28,886 nucleotides of DNA from Streptomyces sp. NRRL S-337 (GTDB taxonomy: Bacteria > Actinomycetota > Actinomycetes > Streptomycetales > Streptomycetaceae), in assembly GCF_000720175.1 (NCBI RefSeq), contig NZ_JOIX01000084.1, forward strand, positions 1 through 28,886, given 5' to 3'. Positions 1 through 7,145 of the stretch are shown here, piece after piece; position 1 is the stretch's first letter, and each line of letters opens with the position of its first letter. Below the pieces are notes generated by a model, which saw nothing but the letters and a program-made list of their open reading frames with translations, ran no database searches and was not told the DNA's origin. A program made the translations under genes and the position numbers.

Positions 1-45
1 ACACTATCCTCTTCGTCGGCAGCGTCAGATGTGTATAAGAGACAG
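1..45 (+). other. Illumina Nextera adapter and i5 index (artefact)
   Basis: Positions 13-45 match the 33-nt Nextera Read 1 transposase adapter, ending in the transposon mosaic end AGATGTGTATAAGAGACAG. Positions 1-4 (ACAC) are the end of the i5 primer, and positions 5-12 (TATCCTCT) match the i5 index commonly called S503/N503. This is untrimmed library sequence, not biology. It implies that genomic sequence begins near position 46 and that the window edge is a contig end. Any ORF starting in this stretch is spurious. Confidence 0.97.
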
Positions 46-119
46 TCCCCCCACCCCGCAATTCCCCAATGACCCGCTACCACTCAAGGGCGGCAAACCA
101 CCCCGCGAGCGAGAACGCC

Positions 120-191
120 CACCTAGCCGCCCACCTGGCCGCCCAGTCACCCGACGACCCACTGCCCGACGACCCACTGCCCGACGACTCG
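120..191. repeat. Two short tandem arrays near the contig end
   Basis: A 12-bp unit, CACCTRGCCGCC, occurs twice in tandem at 120-131 and 132-143. It is followed by a 15-bp unit, CCCGACGACCCACTG, at 150-164 and 165-179, with a partial third copy from 180 to about 191. They lie 3' of the DeoR-type gene. I see no gene between 46 and 291. Because this is a contig end next to adapter sequence, part of the repetition could be an assembly effect. Confidence 0.75.
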
Positions 192-256
192 ACCGCCCAC
201 CCACGCCGTCCCCAACCAGCAAGAGCCAGCCACCCCGTCGCCCCGCCCGCGTTGCT

Positions 257-288
257 CGCCGAATCGCCGAATCGCCGAATCGCCGAAT
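257..288. repeat. 8-bp x 4 tandem repeat beside the deoR stop codon
   Basis: CGCCGAAT is repeated four times without change (257, 265, 273, 281). The array ends three bases from the stop codon of the DeoR-type gene (TCA at 292-294 on the plus strand), so it begins directly after that gene's end in the direction of transcription. An 11-bp direct repeat, CGCTCACTCGC (289-299 and 305-315), also straddles the stop. Confidence 0.85.
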
Positions 289-291
289 CGC

Positions 292-1107
292 TCACTCGCT
301 GACCCGCTCACTCGCGGGTGGGCGTGCCGTCACCACCCGTAGTCCTCGGTCTGCGAACTCCCGGCGGGTGGCTTCCTTGGCGCTCGCGTCCGTGATGAAG
401 GTGTCAAAGACGTCCGTGTCACCGACCCGGGCGAAGCACCGTTCGCCGATCTTCGATGAGTCCGCGACGACCACCGCACGCCGTGCGCGCTCCGCCATGA
501 GGCGGTTGACCCGGGCCTCGGCCTCATCGTGAACGGTGGCCCCCATCACCGGGTCCATGCCGTTCGCCCCGATGAAGGCGATATCGATCGAGATCTGCTG
601 GAGGACCAACTCGCTGAAGGGGCCGACCAGTTCGAACGACCGCGAGTGCGCCACCCCGCCAGTGAGCACAATCTTGATCTGCGGCCGCACGGCCAGCTCA
701 TTGGCGATGTTCAGCGAATTGGTGACGATCGTCAGATGCGGCTGCGGGCCCGCCTCCGCGAAGTCCGGACGTGTGGCGAGCGCCCGGGCGATCGCCGTGG
801 TCGTGGTGCCACCGCTCAGCCCAACGACGTCACCGCGATCGACCAGCTTCGCCGCAGCCTGTGCCACCGCCTCCTTCTCCGCCGACCGGTGCGCATGCTT
901 GTAGCGGATCGGCAGGTCGTACGCCACCGAGCTGAGCACCGCTCCGCCCCGGGTGCGGGTCAGCAACTGCTGCTCGGCGAGAGCATCCATGTCGCGCCGC
1001 ATCGTGGCGGCCGAGACCTCCAGTGCGGTCGCTGCCTCCTCGACATCCACCCGACCCCGCTCCCCGAGCAGCTCGAGCAGTGCGTTCATCCGTTCATGGC
1101 GCTTCAT
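292..1107 (-). CDS. DeoR-family transcriptional regulator
   Basis: A 271-residue protein of the usual DeoR/GlpR length. The N-terminal winged helix (about residues 5-57) carries the family pattern, with a recognition helix around VSAATMRRDMDAL and the wing RTRGGAV. The C-terminal sugar-phosphate-sensing domain shows GLSGGTTTTAIARAL, IVTNSLNIANEL, LTGGVAHS and AFIGANGMDP, followed by VVVADSSKIG. Such regulators usually repress sugar-phosphate catabolic genes and are released by a phosphorylated sugar. It is the last gene of a minus-strand run after a SIS-domain protein and a class II aldolase, so it probably controls them. There is no clear Shine-Dalgarno site. A TAGGCT hexamer lies 6 bp before the ATG (plus-strand 1114-1119), so a leaderless transcript is possible. 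Exact effector unknown. Confidence 0.93.
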   Translation of the reverse strand: MKRHERMNALLELLGERGRVDVEEAATALEVSAATMRRDMDALAEQQLLTRTRGGAVLSSVAYDLPIRYKHAHRSAEKEAVAQAAAKLVDRGDVVGLSGGTTTTAIARALATRPDFAEAGPQPHLTIVTNSLNIANELAVRPQIKIVLTGGVAHSRSFELVGPFSELVLQQISIDIAFIGANGMDPVMGATVHDEAEARVNRLMAERARRAVVVADSSKIGERCFARVGDTDVFDTFITDASAKEATRREFADRGLRVVTARPPASERVSE

Positions 1108-1120
1108 AGCGCGAGCCTAA

Positions 1121-1140
1121 TTCGTCTCAATCGACCACGA
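1121..1140. promoter_or_regulatory. Candidate DeoR operator upstream of deoR
   Basis: TTCGTCTCAATCGACCACGA lies 14-33 bp before the DeoR start codon. A related string, TTCGTCT-GTTG-CAATCGAC, occurs at 3327-3346 in the upstream region of the SIS gene: the same two blocks with four extra bases between them. Two similar sites at the two ends of one locus suggest a shared operator, but the spacing differs and there is no binding evidence. Confidence 0.35.
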
Positions 1141-1284
1141 TGACGCCCGGTCGGCACCTCTCGCTCGTCACCTCTCTTGCCTCCTTCTCCTCGGTTTCCT
1201 CCCTGCCTGGGCCCGCCTCCTTGCATGTCTGGTCCGTGCTCCGGCATACACCCGTGCTCAGCCAGAGGCGCGTGGTCGGCCCTC

Positions 1285-1374
1285 GGCCCGTGCTCAGTCG
1301 TGGGCTCGCGCTCAGCCCGCGGCCCGTGCTCAGCCATGGGCTCGAGTTCAGCCACGGGCCCGTGCTCAGCCGCG
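1285..1374. repeat. 18-bp x 5 tandem repeat containing the aldolase stop codon
   Basis: Five consecutive degenerate 18-bp units (1285, 1303, 1321, 1339, 1357), consensus GGCYCGNGYTCAGYCNNG. The last unit on the plus strand (1357-1374) is the first in transcription order and contains the aldolase stop codon (plus-strand TCA 1366-1368). Because 18 is a multiple of three, every further unit repeats an in-frame TGA. Looser copies (CCCGTGCTCAGCC at 1250-1262) extend toward deoR. This array and degenerate GC-rich sequence fill the 258-bp gap between the two genes; I see no credible ORF there. Confidence 0.9.
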
Positions 1375-2247
1375 CGCCGGAGCCTGGGCCACGTACTGCT
1401 CCGGGACCGTCGCCGGAGTGGCCAGCACGCCCAGCAGTCGTGCGGCCTCTTCGGCCACGGCCTCCCGGGCCGGCTTGACGTATTTCCGGGAGTCGATCAG
1501 CGACGGGTTCGCATCCAGCGTCCCGCGGATCGACTGGCTGAAGACGGAGACCAGATGAGTGGAGATGTTGATCTTCGTCATTCCGGCTGCGATGGCTCGG
1601 CGCAGCTCGTCGTCCGGCACGCCGGAGGACCCGTGCAGGACCAGCGGCACCGGCAGCGCGGCACGGAGCGTCGCGATGAGCTCCTTGTCCAGGACGGCCG
1701 TGCGCTCGTGCATCGCATGGGACGAGCCCACGGCCACGGCGAGGGCATCCACGCCGGTCGCGCTGACGAATGCCAAGGCCTCGTCCGGGTCCGTTCGCAC
1801 GCCCGGTGCGTGTACGCCGTCCTTGCCGCCCACCTCACCGAGCTCCGCCTCGACATAGGCACCACGGTCGTGGCACCAAGAGGTGAGTTCGGCGGTGGTG
1901 GCGACGTTCTCCTCGTAGGGCAGCGCGGAAGCGTCCACCATGATCGAACCGACCCCTGCGGTGATGCCCTCGCGGACCAGCTCGGCATCGGTGATGTGGT
2001 CGAGATGGACCGCGATCCGGGCGCTGGAGCCTTCGGCAAGGGCCAGCGTGGCGCGGGTGATGGGGAGCAGGCTGCCGTGATAGCGGATGCAGTTTTCGCT
2101 GATCTGCAGGATCAGCGGTATGCCGGTGCGTTCGGCCGCGGTGACGAGTGCCTCGGCGGTTTCCAAGTGGATGACGTTGAAGGCCGCTGCGCCGACGTGC
2201 GCCTCACGTGCGGCGTCGATGAGGGATGAGGTGGGGACCAGGGGCAT
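1366..2247 (-). CDS. Class II ketose-bisphosphate aldolase (FBA/tagatose-bisphosphate type)
   Basis: A 293-residue zinc-dependent aldolase of the Fba/GatY/KbaY family, which cleaves a ketose-1,6-bisphosphate to DHAP and an aldehyde. Visible signatures are AAFNVIHLETAEALV near the N terminus, HLDH (catalytic Asp83, zinc-ligand His84), VEAELGEVGG (132-141), GSSHAMH (zinc-ligand His177), LHGSSGVP (His205) and the phosphate-binding TKINIST. I chose the ATG at 2247 rather than longer in-frame options because AAGGGAG sits about 10 bases before it and the extension lacks family similarity. It lies 68 bp downstream of the SIS gene, probably in one operon. Whether the substrate is fructose- or tagatose-bisphosphate cannot be read from sequence; the SIS and DeoR partners favour amino-sugar or galactitol-type catabolism over glycolysis. 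Confidence 0.93.
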   Translation of the reverse strand: MPLVPTSSLIDAAREAHVGAAAFNVIHLETAEALVTAAERTGIPLILQISENCIRYHGSLLPITRATLALAEGSSARIAVHLDHITDAELVREGITAGVGSIMVDASALPYEENVATTAELTSWCHDRGAYVEAELGEVGGKDGVHAPGVRTDPDEALAFVSATGVDALAVAVGSSHAMHERTAVLDKELIATLRAALPVPLVLHGSSGVPDDELRRAIAAGMTKINISTHLVSVFSQSIRGTLDANPSLIDSRKYVKPAREAVAEEAARLLGVLATPATVPEQYVAQAPARG

Positions 2248-2315
2248 GGGATGTGAACTCCCTTGCAGAGCAGGCGTGTTGGAGGGATGGGTGAGCAGGG
2301 CGGAGGAGCGGCGGG

Positions 2316-3221
2316 CTATGAGGCGGCCGGGGCCTCGAGCATCACCGAACGTGTCAGGCTGCGCGGGTTGTCCGGGTCCAGGTCGCGGGCCCGGGCACGC
2401 TCCAGTGCGACTCGCTGGACCAGGACCAGCTCGGCCAGCGGATCGCGTGCATGGCACACGAAACGCGCACCTGTCCGCACCACGTCGGCCTCCAGCCCCT
2501 CGGGGGCCTCACCGAACAGCCAGGTCACCCGACCGGGCGCGGCTATCGAGATGGGGCCGTGGCGGTACTCCATCGCGGGGTAGGACTCCGTCCAGCTCTG
2601 CGAGGCCTCCCGCATCTTGAGGGCGGCTTCGTTGGCGAGACCGAACGTCCAGCCCGTGCCGAGGAAGGAGAACTGCTCGGCGTCCACCCACTCCTTCTCG
2701 ATCGTTGCGGCCAGGGCCTCTTCCGCGTCGGTCACGGCCCGGGAGACGTCCTCGCCCAGATGTGCGCGCAGCAGAGTCAGTGCTGTGGTGGCGAAGCGGG
2801 TCTGCACCACCGACTTCTCGTCGGCGAACGGAAGCTCGACCGTTTCGTCGGAAAGGGCGACCGCCGGGGTCTCGGGGTCACCGAGGATCGTCACTGTCGG
2901 AATGCGTCCCTTGACCGCGTCGAGGACCCGCAGCACCTCGGTCGTGGTGCCCGAGCGGGTAATCGCCACCACCGCGTCATAGCCGCGATCGCCGCCGAGG
3001 AAGGCTTCGGAAGCGGCGAACGGGTCCGTCACGCCCAAGCCGGCGCTCTCGCGCAACGCTGCGTACGACTGCGCCATGAACCAGGAGGTGCCGCAGCCGA
3101 TGACGGCCACTCGTTGGCCCGCCTTCGGCAGCGAGCCGGCGCCCGCTCCGATCCGTGCGGCCTGCCACCAGGTCTCCGGCTGGCTGTGCAGCTCCTGCTC
3201 CATGTACGAGGTCTCGCTCAT
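2316..3221 (-). CDS. SIS-domain sugar-phosphate isomerase/deaminase (GlmS-isomerase/AgaS-like)
   Basis: A 301-residue protein with two SIS domains resembling the isomerase half of glucosamine-6-phosphate synthase, without the glutaminase half. Domain one has VIGCGTSWFMAQS (40-52) and the phosphate-binding TRSGTTTEVL (88-97). Domain two has FLGTGWTFGLANEAALKM (from 186) and ESYPAMEYRHGP (212-223) with the conserved His221. Family members isomerise or deaminate aldose/ketose-6-phosphates in the cytoplasm. The start is supported by GGGAGG about 9 bases upstream. It is the first gene of the minus-strand operon with the aldolase, 467 bp from the divergent sugar permease. A likely role is converting an imported (amino)sugar-phosphate into the substrate of a kinase/aldolase route. 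The missing kinase is a caveat. Confidence 0.88.
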   Translation of the reverse strand: MSETSYMEQELHSQPETWWQAARIGAGAGSLPKAGQRVAVIGCGTSWFMAQSYAALRESAGLGVTDPFAASEAFLGGDRGYDAVVAITRSGTTTEVLRVLDAVKGRIPTVTILGDPETPAVALSDETVELPFADEKSVVQTRFATTALTLLRAHLGEDVSRAVTDAEEALAATIEKEWVDAEQFSFLGTGWTFGLANEAALKMREASQSWTESYPAMEYRHGPISIAAPGRVTWLFGEAPEGLEADVVRTGARFVCHARDPLAELVLVQRVALERARARDLDPDNPRSLTRSVMLEAPAAS

Positions 3222-3326
3222 GGCCCACCCTCCCGTGATGCGTGAAGCGGTCTTGCTCCGTTGCGGCCGGTTCCTTCCGGCCTCGGCTGAATACGCTGCG
3301 TTCGTAATGCTCGAAACTGCAACTTC

Positions 3327-3349
3327 TTCGTCTGTTGCAATCGACTGTA
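3327..3349. promoter_or_regulatory. Candidate operator upstream of the SIS-aldolase genes
   Basis: This AT-richer stretch holds TTCGTCTGTTGCAATCGAC, resembling the site before deoR (1121-1140). It overlaps a weak minus-strand promoter-like pair (TAGAAC, 17 bp, TACAGT on the minus strand) whose start point would fall inside the element. A second TGCAA lies just outside at 3318-3322. It is plausible as the repressor site for the minus-strand operon. Confidence 0.33.
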
Positions 3350-3452
3350 CGCATCATCTTGCCCACGTTCTATCCCTCGAAAGGGTGGATGCGGCAGGGT
3401 GAGTGTAAGGCGCGACTACGCCGCCTGCGGCTTCTAGAGCATGACAGGGGTG

Positions 3453-3482
3453 TTGACAGTTGCGTGAAGTGCGCCAAATACT
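3453..3482 (+). promoter_or_regulatory. Probable promoter of the sugar-porter gene
   Basis: A perfect -35 hexamer TTGACA (3453-3458), an 18-bp spacer and AATACT (3477-3482) as the -10 element. The predicted start is near 3489, which leaves an untranslated leader of about 200 nt before the permease ATG. This is the strongest housekeeping-type promoter I see in the window. Confidence 0.6.
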
Positions 3483-3486
3483 CGCA

Positions 3487-3575
3487 TGATCAGTCACTCC
3501 CGTGACCGGACGCCTCCGTGATCAGTGACTGCCAAGGTCGCGATCACTGACGCAGTCGCTGACATCAGTCACTGA
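3487..3575. promoter_or_regulatory. Cluster of TGATCAGTnACT repeats (operator candidate)
   Basis: TGATCAGTCACT (3487-3498) and TGATCAGTGACT (3519-3530) are followed by the related GATCACTGACG (3542-3552) and CATCAGTCACTGA (3563-3575). The unit is partly self-complementary (AGTSACT), so copies read similarly on both strands. The first copy lies at the predicted start point of the promoter just upstream, where a bound repressor would block transcription. The likely binder is the locus DeoR protein or another sugar-responsive repressor. Confidence 0.5.
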
Positions 3576-3587
3576 CCACTCGCTCGC

Positions 3588-3629
3588 CACGACTCCCTGG
3601 ACACGACTCCCCAGCCACGACTCATTGGC
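3588..3629. repeat. 14-bp x 3 tandem repeat in the permease leader
   Basis: Three units beginning CACGACTC at 3588, 3602 and 3616 (14 bp each; the last six bases vary). They lie in the predicted untranslated leader between the operator-like cluster and the permease ribosome-binding site. No function is evident. Confidence 0.75.
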
Positions 3630-3688
3630 CGCCGCTCACTGGTCACCACCCACGCAGCAAGCCCGCCCCGCCGCACAAAGGACTTCCC

Positions 3689-5155
3689 ATGTCCACTGCC
3701 ACGATCTCCGCGACGCCTCCGCCGCCGTCCGCCAGGACTTCCGGTCGCACCGGCAGGCTTTTCGCGCTCACCGGCGCCATCGTTGGCGTCATCTACGGCT
3801 ACGACACCGGCAGCATCTCCGGTGCCCTGGTGTTCCTGAGCAAGGACTTCCACCTCACCGAGACCGAAAAAGGGCTGGTCAACAGCGTCTTGGTGTTCGG
3901 ATCCATTGTGGGGGCACTGATGGGCGGCAAGCTCGCCGACGCGTTGGGGCGGAAGGCGGCGATGCTCATCGTCGCCGGCTCGTACGCGGTGTTCGTCGCG
4001 CTCTCCGCCGCCGCGCCCAATGTCGTCGTGCTGGACGTCGTCCGGTTCCTGCTCGGCGTCGCCATCGGTATTTCGATCGTCGCCGCGCCGCTCTACGTCG
4101 CCGAATCCACCCCGGCCCGTATCCGAGGCGCCTCCGTCGCCGCTTATCAAGTGGCCACGGTCGCCGGGATCGTCCTCACATACTTCGTCAACTGGGGCCT
4201 GTCCGGTGGCGGGCACTGGCGCTGGATGCTCGGTCTCTCCGCGATCCCTGCCGCGCTGGTACTGATTCCGCTGCTCCGGTTGCCGGACACCCCGCGGTGG
4301 TACGTCCTCAAGGGGCGCACGGAACGGGCCGTCGAAGTGATGGCCGTGACCGACCCGGACGTCGATCCTCGCGCGGAGGTCGCGGCCGTCAATGCCGCGC
4401 TCACCGAGGAGAGCGGCGGATCGGCGCGTTCCCTCCTGCGCAAGCCCTACGCCCGCGCGACGCTCTTCGTCATCGGGCTGGGGTTCTTCTGCCAGATCAC
4501 CGGCATCAACGCCGTGACCTACTACAGCCCGCAGATCTTTGAGGAGATGGGCTTCACCGGCAACGGGCAGAACTTCCTGCTGCCGTCCTTCGTGCAGCTC
4601 GCCTCATTGGCCGCCACCGTGTTCGCCATCCTCGTCATCGACCGGCTCGGCCGCCGGGTGGTGCTGCTCTGCGGCATCGGCACCATGGTGGTGATGCTGG
4701 GCGTGCTGACCGCGGTCTTCGGGTCGGGAGAGCTGCACGGCACCATGACATGGGTCGGTTTCGGGGCGATCCTGCTGTTCACCGCGGCCTTCAACTTCGG
4801 TTTCGGGTCGCTGATCTGGGTCTACGCGAGTGAGGCGTTCCCGGCGCAGTTGCGGTCCACCGGGGCTTCGGTGATGCTCACCGCGGATCTGGTCGCCAAC
4901 CTGCTGATCGCCCAGTTCTTCCCCTCACTGATGGCCTGGGCAGGAGCGGCGCGGACCTTCGCGGCGCTCGGTGTGCTCGCCCTCGCCGCGCTGGTCTTCG
5001 CGACCGTCACCGCGCCGGAGACCAAGGGGCGCCAGCTGGAGGAGATCCAGGAGTACTGGCGCAACGGCGGCCGGTGGCCCCTGGCCGGCCGGCCCGAAAC
5101 GGTGCGCGCCGCCCCGCTCGGCGAGCCCGCGGTGCCGCCCACCACGTCTTCCTAG
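3689..5155 (+). CDS. Sugar-porter family MFS transporter
   Basis: A 488-residue, 12-helix proton-coupled sugar permease of the XylE/GLUT/GalP type. Diagnostic motifs are GYDTGSISGAL in helix 1, GGKLADALGRK (79-89) in the loop after helix 2, PDTPRWY (199-205) after helix 6, QITGINAVTYY (269-279) in helix 7, DRLGRRVVL in the second-half A motif, and PETKG after helix 12. The ATG has AAAGGA 6 bases upstream. It is divergent from the SIS-aldolase operon and probably imports the sugar that operon degrades. The sugar cannot be deduced. Expression is probably controlled through the promoter and repeat cluster at 3453-3575. Confidence 0.92.
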   Translation: MSTATISATPPPPSARTSGRTGRLFALTGAIVGVIYGYDTGSISGALVFLSKDFHLTETEKGLVNSVLVFGSIVGALMGGKLADALGRKAAMLIVAGSYAVFVALSAAAPNVVVLDVVRFLLGVAIGISIVAAPLYVAESTPARIRGASVAAYQVATVAGIVLTYFVNWGLSGGGHWRWMLGLSAIPAALVLIPLLRLPDTPRWYVLKGRTERAVEVMAVTDPDVDPRAEVAAVNAALTEESGGSARSLLRKPYARATLFVIGLGFFCQITGINAVTYYSPQIFEEMGFTGNGQNFLLPSFVQLASLAATVFAILVIDRLGRRVVLLCGIGTMVVMLGVLTAVFGSGELHGTMTWVGFGAILLFTAAFNFGFGSLIWVYASEAFPAQLRSTGASVMLTADLVANLLIAQFFPSLMAWAGAARTFAALGVLALAALVFATVTAPETKGRQLEEIQEYWRNGGRWPLAGRPETVRAAPLGEPAVPPTTSS

Positions 5156-5170
5156 TATTCCCACCTGGTT

Positions 5171-5207
5171 GGCGGCGCCCGGCCCTGTGTGTCACCGGGT
5201 GCCCGCC
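5171..5207. terminator. Hairpin between convergent genes
   Basis: GGCGGCGCCCGG (5171-5182) pairs with CCGGGTGCCCGCC (5195-5207) over 12 base pairs, with one G-T wobble and one bulged C, around a 12-nt loop. It lies between the ends of the sugar porter (+) and the YciI-like gene (-), so it could terminate both. There is no U-tract, as is common in high-GC actinobacteria. Confidence 0.6.
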
Positions 5208-5221
5208 ACGCCAGTAAGGCC

Positions 5222-5521
5222 TCAGGTCGGCAGCTGCTCCCGGTACGCCTCCAGGGCCGGGGCGGTCGTCGTCGCCACGAATTCCGTGATCCGGTACGTG
5301 CACACACCGGCGAGGATGAACGGGTCCTGGGCCACGATCTTCTCCACGGCCGTCCGGTCCACGCCGGCGGCGAGGATCACGCCGCCGTCCCGCGGGACCT
5401 TGCGCCCGGCGGCGATGAAGTGCCCGGCCGCGTACTCCTGCTGCAGCCAGGCCACATGCTCCTCGAGGACGGCTTCGACGCGATCGAGGGGCTTGGTGTA
5501 AGTCAGTTCCAGTACGAACAT
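5222..5521 (-). CDS. YciI-family protein
   Basis: A 99-residue protein matching the YciI-like fold (muconolactone-isomerase-like, dimeric alpha/beta barrel): MFVLELTYTKPLDRVEAVLEEHVAWLQ at the start with the conserved His22, then FIAAGRKVPRDGGVILAA, and AQDPFILAGVCTYRITEF near the end. Family members are small, mostly uncharacterised proteins; the His is proposed to be catalytic. The ATG at 5521 was preferred over upstream in-frame starts, which lie inside the amidase gene and lack similarity. It is 34 bp downstream of the amidase stop on the same strand, without an obvious Shine-Dalgarno site, so it is probably co-transcribed with the amidase. Function unknown. Confidence 0.88.
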   Translation of the reverse strand: MFVLELTYTKPLDRVEAVLEEHVAWLQQEYAAGHFIAAGRKVPRDGGVILAAGVDRTAVEKIVAQDPFILAGVCTYRITEFVATTTAPALEAYREQLPT

Positions 5522-5555
5522 GGTGGCAATATTTGCACTGGCGGCTTCCTCGCTC

Positions 5556-6977
5556 TCAGGTGGTGGGCAGGTCCGGACGCCGTCGCCCGTGGCGGGTCGC
5601 GGCCTCGTAGGCATGGCCGGCCTGCAATACGGCGAGATCGGCCCTCGGCGCACCGATGAACTGCAGGCCCACGGGCAGGCCACCGGGCGTGAAGCCCGCC
5701 GGAACCGACATGGCGGGCACCCCGAGAAGCGAGATCAGGTAGGCCGACCGCATCCAGTCCAGATAGGTCTCCGTGGGGCGGCCGGCGACCTCCGTCGGGT
5801 ACTCCAGTTCCGCATCGAACGGCGCGACCTGACTGACCGGGGCGAGCAGCAGGTCGTATCGGGAGAAGAAGTCCACCGCGGCAAGGTGGAGCCGGCCGCG
5901 GACCGTGGTGGCGGTGATGAGATCGGCCGGGGTGAGCCGGCGGCCCTGTTCGATGTTCCAGACCAGGCTGGGCTTGAGGGACTCCCGATCGGCGTCGAGC
6001 AGCGCGCCCAGCGCCAGGTCGAAGCTGTGCGCCCGCAGCGTCCGGAACGCCTCGTCGGCCCCTGCCAGGTCCGGGCACGCCGGCTCCACCTGCCAGCCGA
6101 GCGCCGCCAGGACACTCAACTGCGGCTCCAGTACGGCGAGGACGTCCGGGTCGGCCGGTGCGTGTCCGCCGAGGTCCGGCGACCAGGCGACGCGCAGGCC
6201 GCGCAGCTCGCGGCCGAGCGGGACCCGGAACGCCGCGCCGGGGGTCTCCAGGCTGATGGGGCAGCGCGGATCCGGACCGGCCATCGCGGACAGCAGCAAC
6301 GCGGTGTCGGCGACGGTCCGCCCCATGGGGCCCGGGACCGCAAGGGTGTCCCAGAGGTTGCCGCCCGGGTGCGGAGGCACCCGCCCAGGGGTGGGCCGCA
6401 GCCCGACCACATTGCAGAAGGACGCCGGATTGCGCAGCGAGCCACCCATGTCACTGCCGTCGGCGAGGGGTTGCAGCCCCGCCGCCAGGGCCGCCGCGGC
6501 ACCGCCGCTGCTCCCGCCCGCCGACCGGCTGGTGTCGTACGGATTGCGGGTGGTGCCGAAGACCGGGTTGAAGGTGTGCGAACCGGCGGCGAACTCGGGG
6601 ACGTTGGTCTTGCCGAGGCGGATGGCGCCGGCCCGCTGGAGGCGGTCGACCACCAGGTCGTCCTCGGCGGGCACATGGTCGGCGAAGAGCGGCGAGCCGA
6701 ACGTGGTGCGCATACCGCGGGTGAGGTGGGTGTCCTTGAAGGCGATCGGCAGCCCGTGCAGAGGCGGCACCTCGGCGCCCCGGGCCAGGCGCTCGTCGGC
6801 CCGGGCGGCGGCGGCCAGGGCGCCCTCGGGATCGAGCGTGACGAGGGCGTTGACGGCCGGATTGACCTGTTCGATCCGGTCCAGATGAGCCTGCACGACC
6901 TCTCGGGCGGACAGCTCGCGGCTGCGTATCCGGGCGGCGAGGTCGGTGGCGTCGAGCTCATGGAGTGCGTCGGACAT
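5556..6977 (-). CDS. Amidase-signature family hydrolase
   Basis: A 473-residue amidase of the signature family (GatA, fatty-acid amide hydrolase and aryl-acylamidase relatives), which hydrolyses amide bonds. The Ser-cisSer-Lys triad is visible: Lys81 in GLPIAFKD, cis-Ser157 in GGSSGG, and nucleophile Ser180 in GSDMGGSLRNPASFCNVVGL. There is no signal peptide, so it is cytoplasmic. No gatB or gatC lies nearby, so a tRNA-amidotransferase role is unlikely. It is followed at 34 bp by the YciI-like gene. Its promoter region contains a match to the DNA-damage promoter motif (7058-7080) pointing toward it. The substrate cannot be predicted. Confidence 0.93.
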   Translation of the reverse strand: MSDALHELDATDLAARIRSRELSAREVVQAHLDRIEQVNPAVNALVTLDPEGALAAAARADERLARGAEVPPLHGLPIAFKDTHLTRGMRTTFGSPLFADHVPAEDDLVVDRLQRAGAIRLGKTNVPEFAAGSHTFNPVFGTTRNPYDTSRSAGGSSGGAAAALAAGLQPLADGSDMGGSLRNPASFCNVVGLRPTPGRVPPHPGGNLWDTLAVPGPMGRTVADTALLLSAMAGPDPRCPISLETPGAAFRVPLGRELRGLRVAWSPDLGGHAPADPDVLAVLEPQLSVLAALGWQVEPACPDLAGADEAFRTLRAHSFDLALGALLDADRESLKPSLVWNIEQGRRLTPADLITATTVRGRLHLAAVDFFSRYDLLLAPVSQVAPFDAELEYPTEVAGRPTETYLDWMRSAYLISLLGVPAMSVPAGFTPGGLPVGLQFIGAPRADLAVLQAGHAYEAATRHGRRRPDLPTT

Positions 6978-7057
6978 GGCGGGCCTCTGCTGGGGTCAGG
7001 GACGTGTGTCGAGGGCGGAGGAGGGACGGCGGCGTGCGGGCCGGGACCACTCTCCTC

Positions 7058-7080
7058 ACCGTACCGAGGGGCACTGACAG
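7058..7080 (-). promoter_or_regulatory. RecA-NDp/PafBC-type promoter facing the amidase
   Basis: On the minus strand, CTGTCAGTG (plus 7072-7080), exactly 8 bp, then TACGGT (plus 7058-7063). This fits tTGTCRGTG-N8-TAnnnT except for the least conserved first base. The predicted start near 7051 gives a leader of about 73 nt to the amidase ATG. The element lies in the spacer shared with the divergent endonuclease V gene. Confidence 0.6.
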
Positions 7081-7145
7081 TCCGTCCGGTCGCCGTTCCG
7101 CCCGGCGAACGGGCCGGTCAATCGTTCGGTAGCGTGGCGGTCATC

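Noticed and set aside
3222..3688. DasR-type operator in the SIS/permease spacer
   Set aside because: The locus suggests amino-sugar use, but I see no ACTGGTCTAGACCAGT-like palindrome; the repeats present have a different core.
5520..7145. Long N-terminal extension of endonuclease V
   Set aside because: It is in frame but antisense to the amidase, and endonuclease V proteins start near the ATG at 7146.
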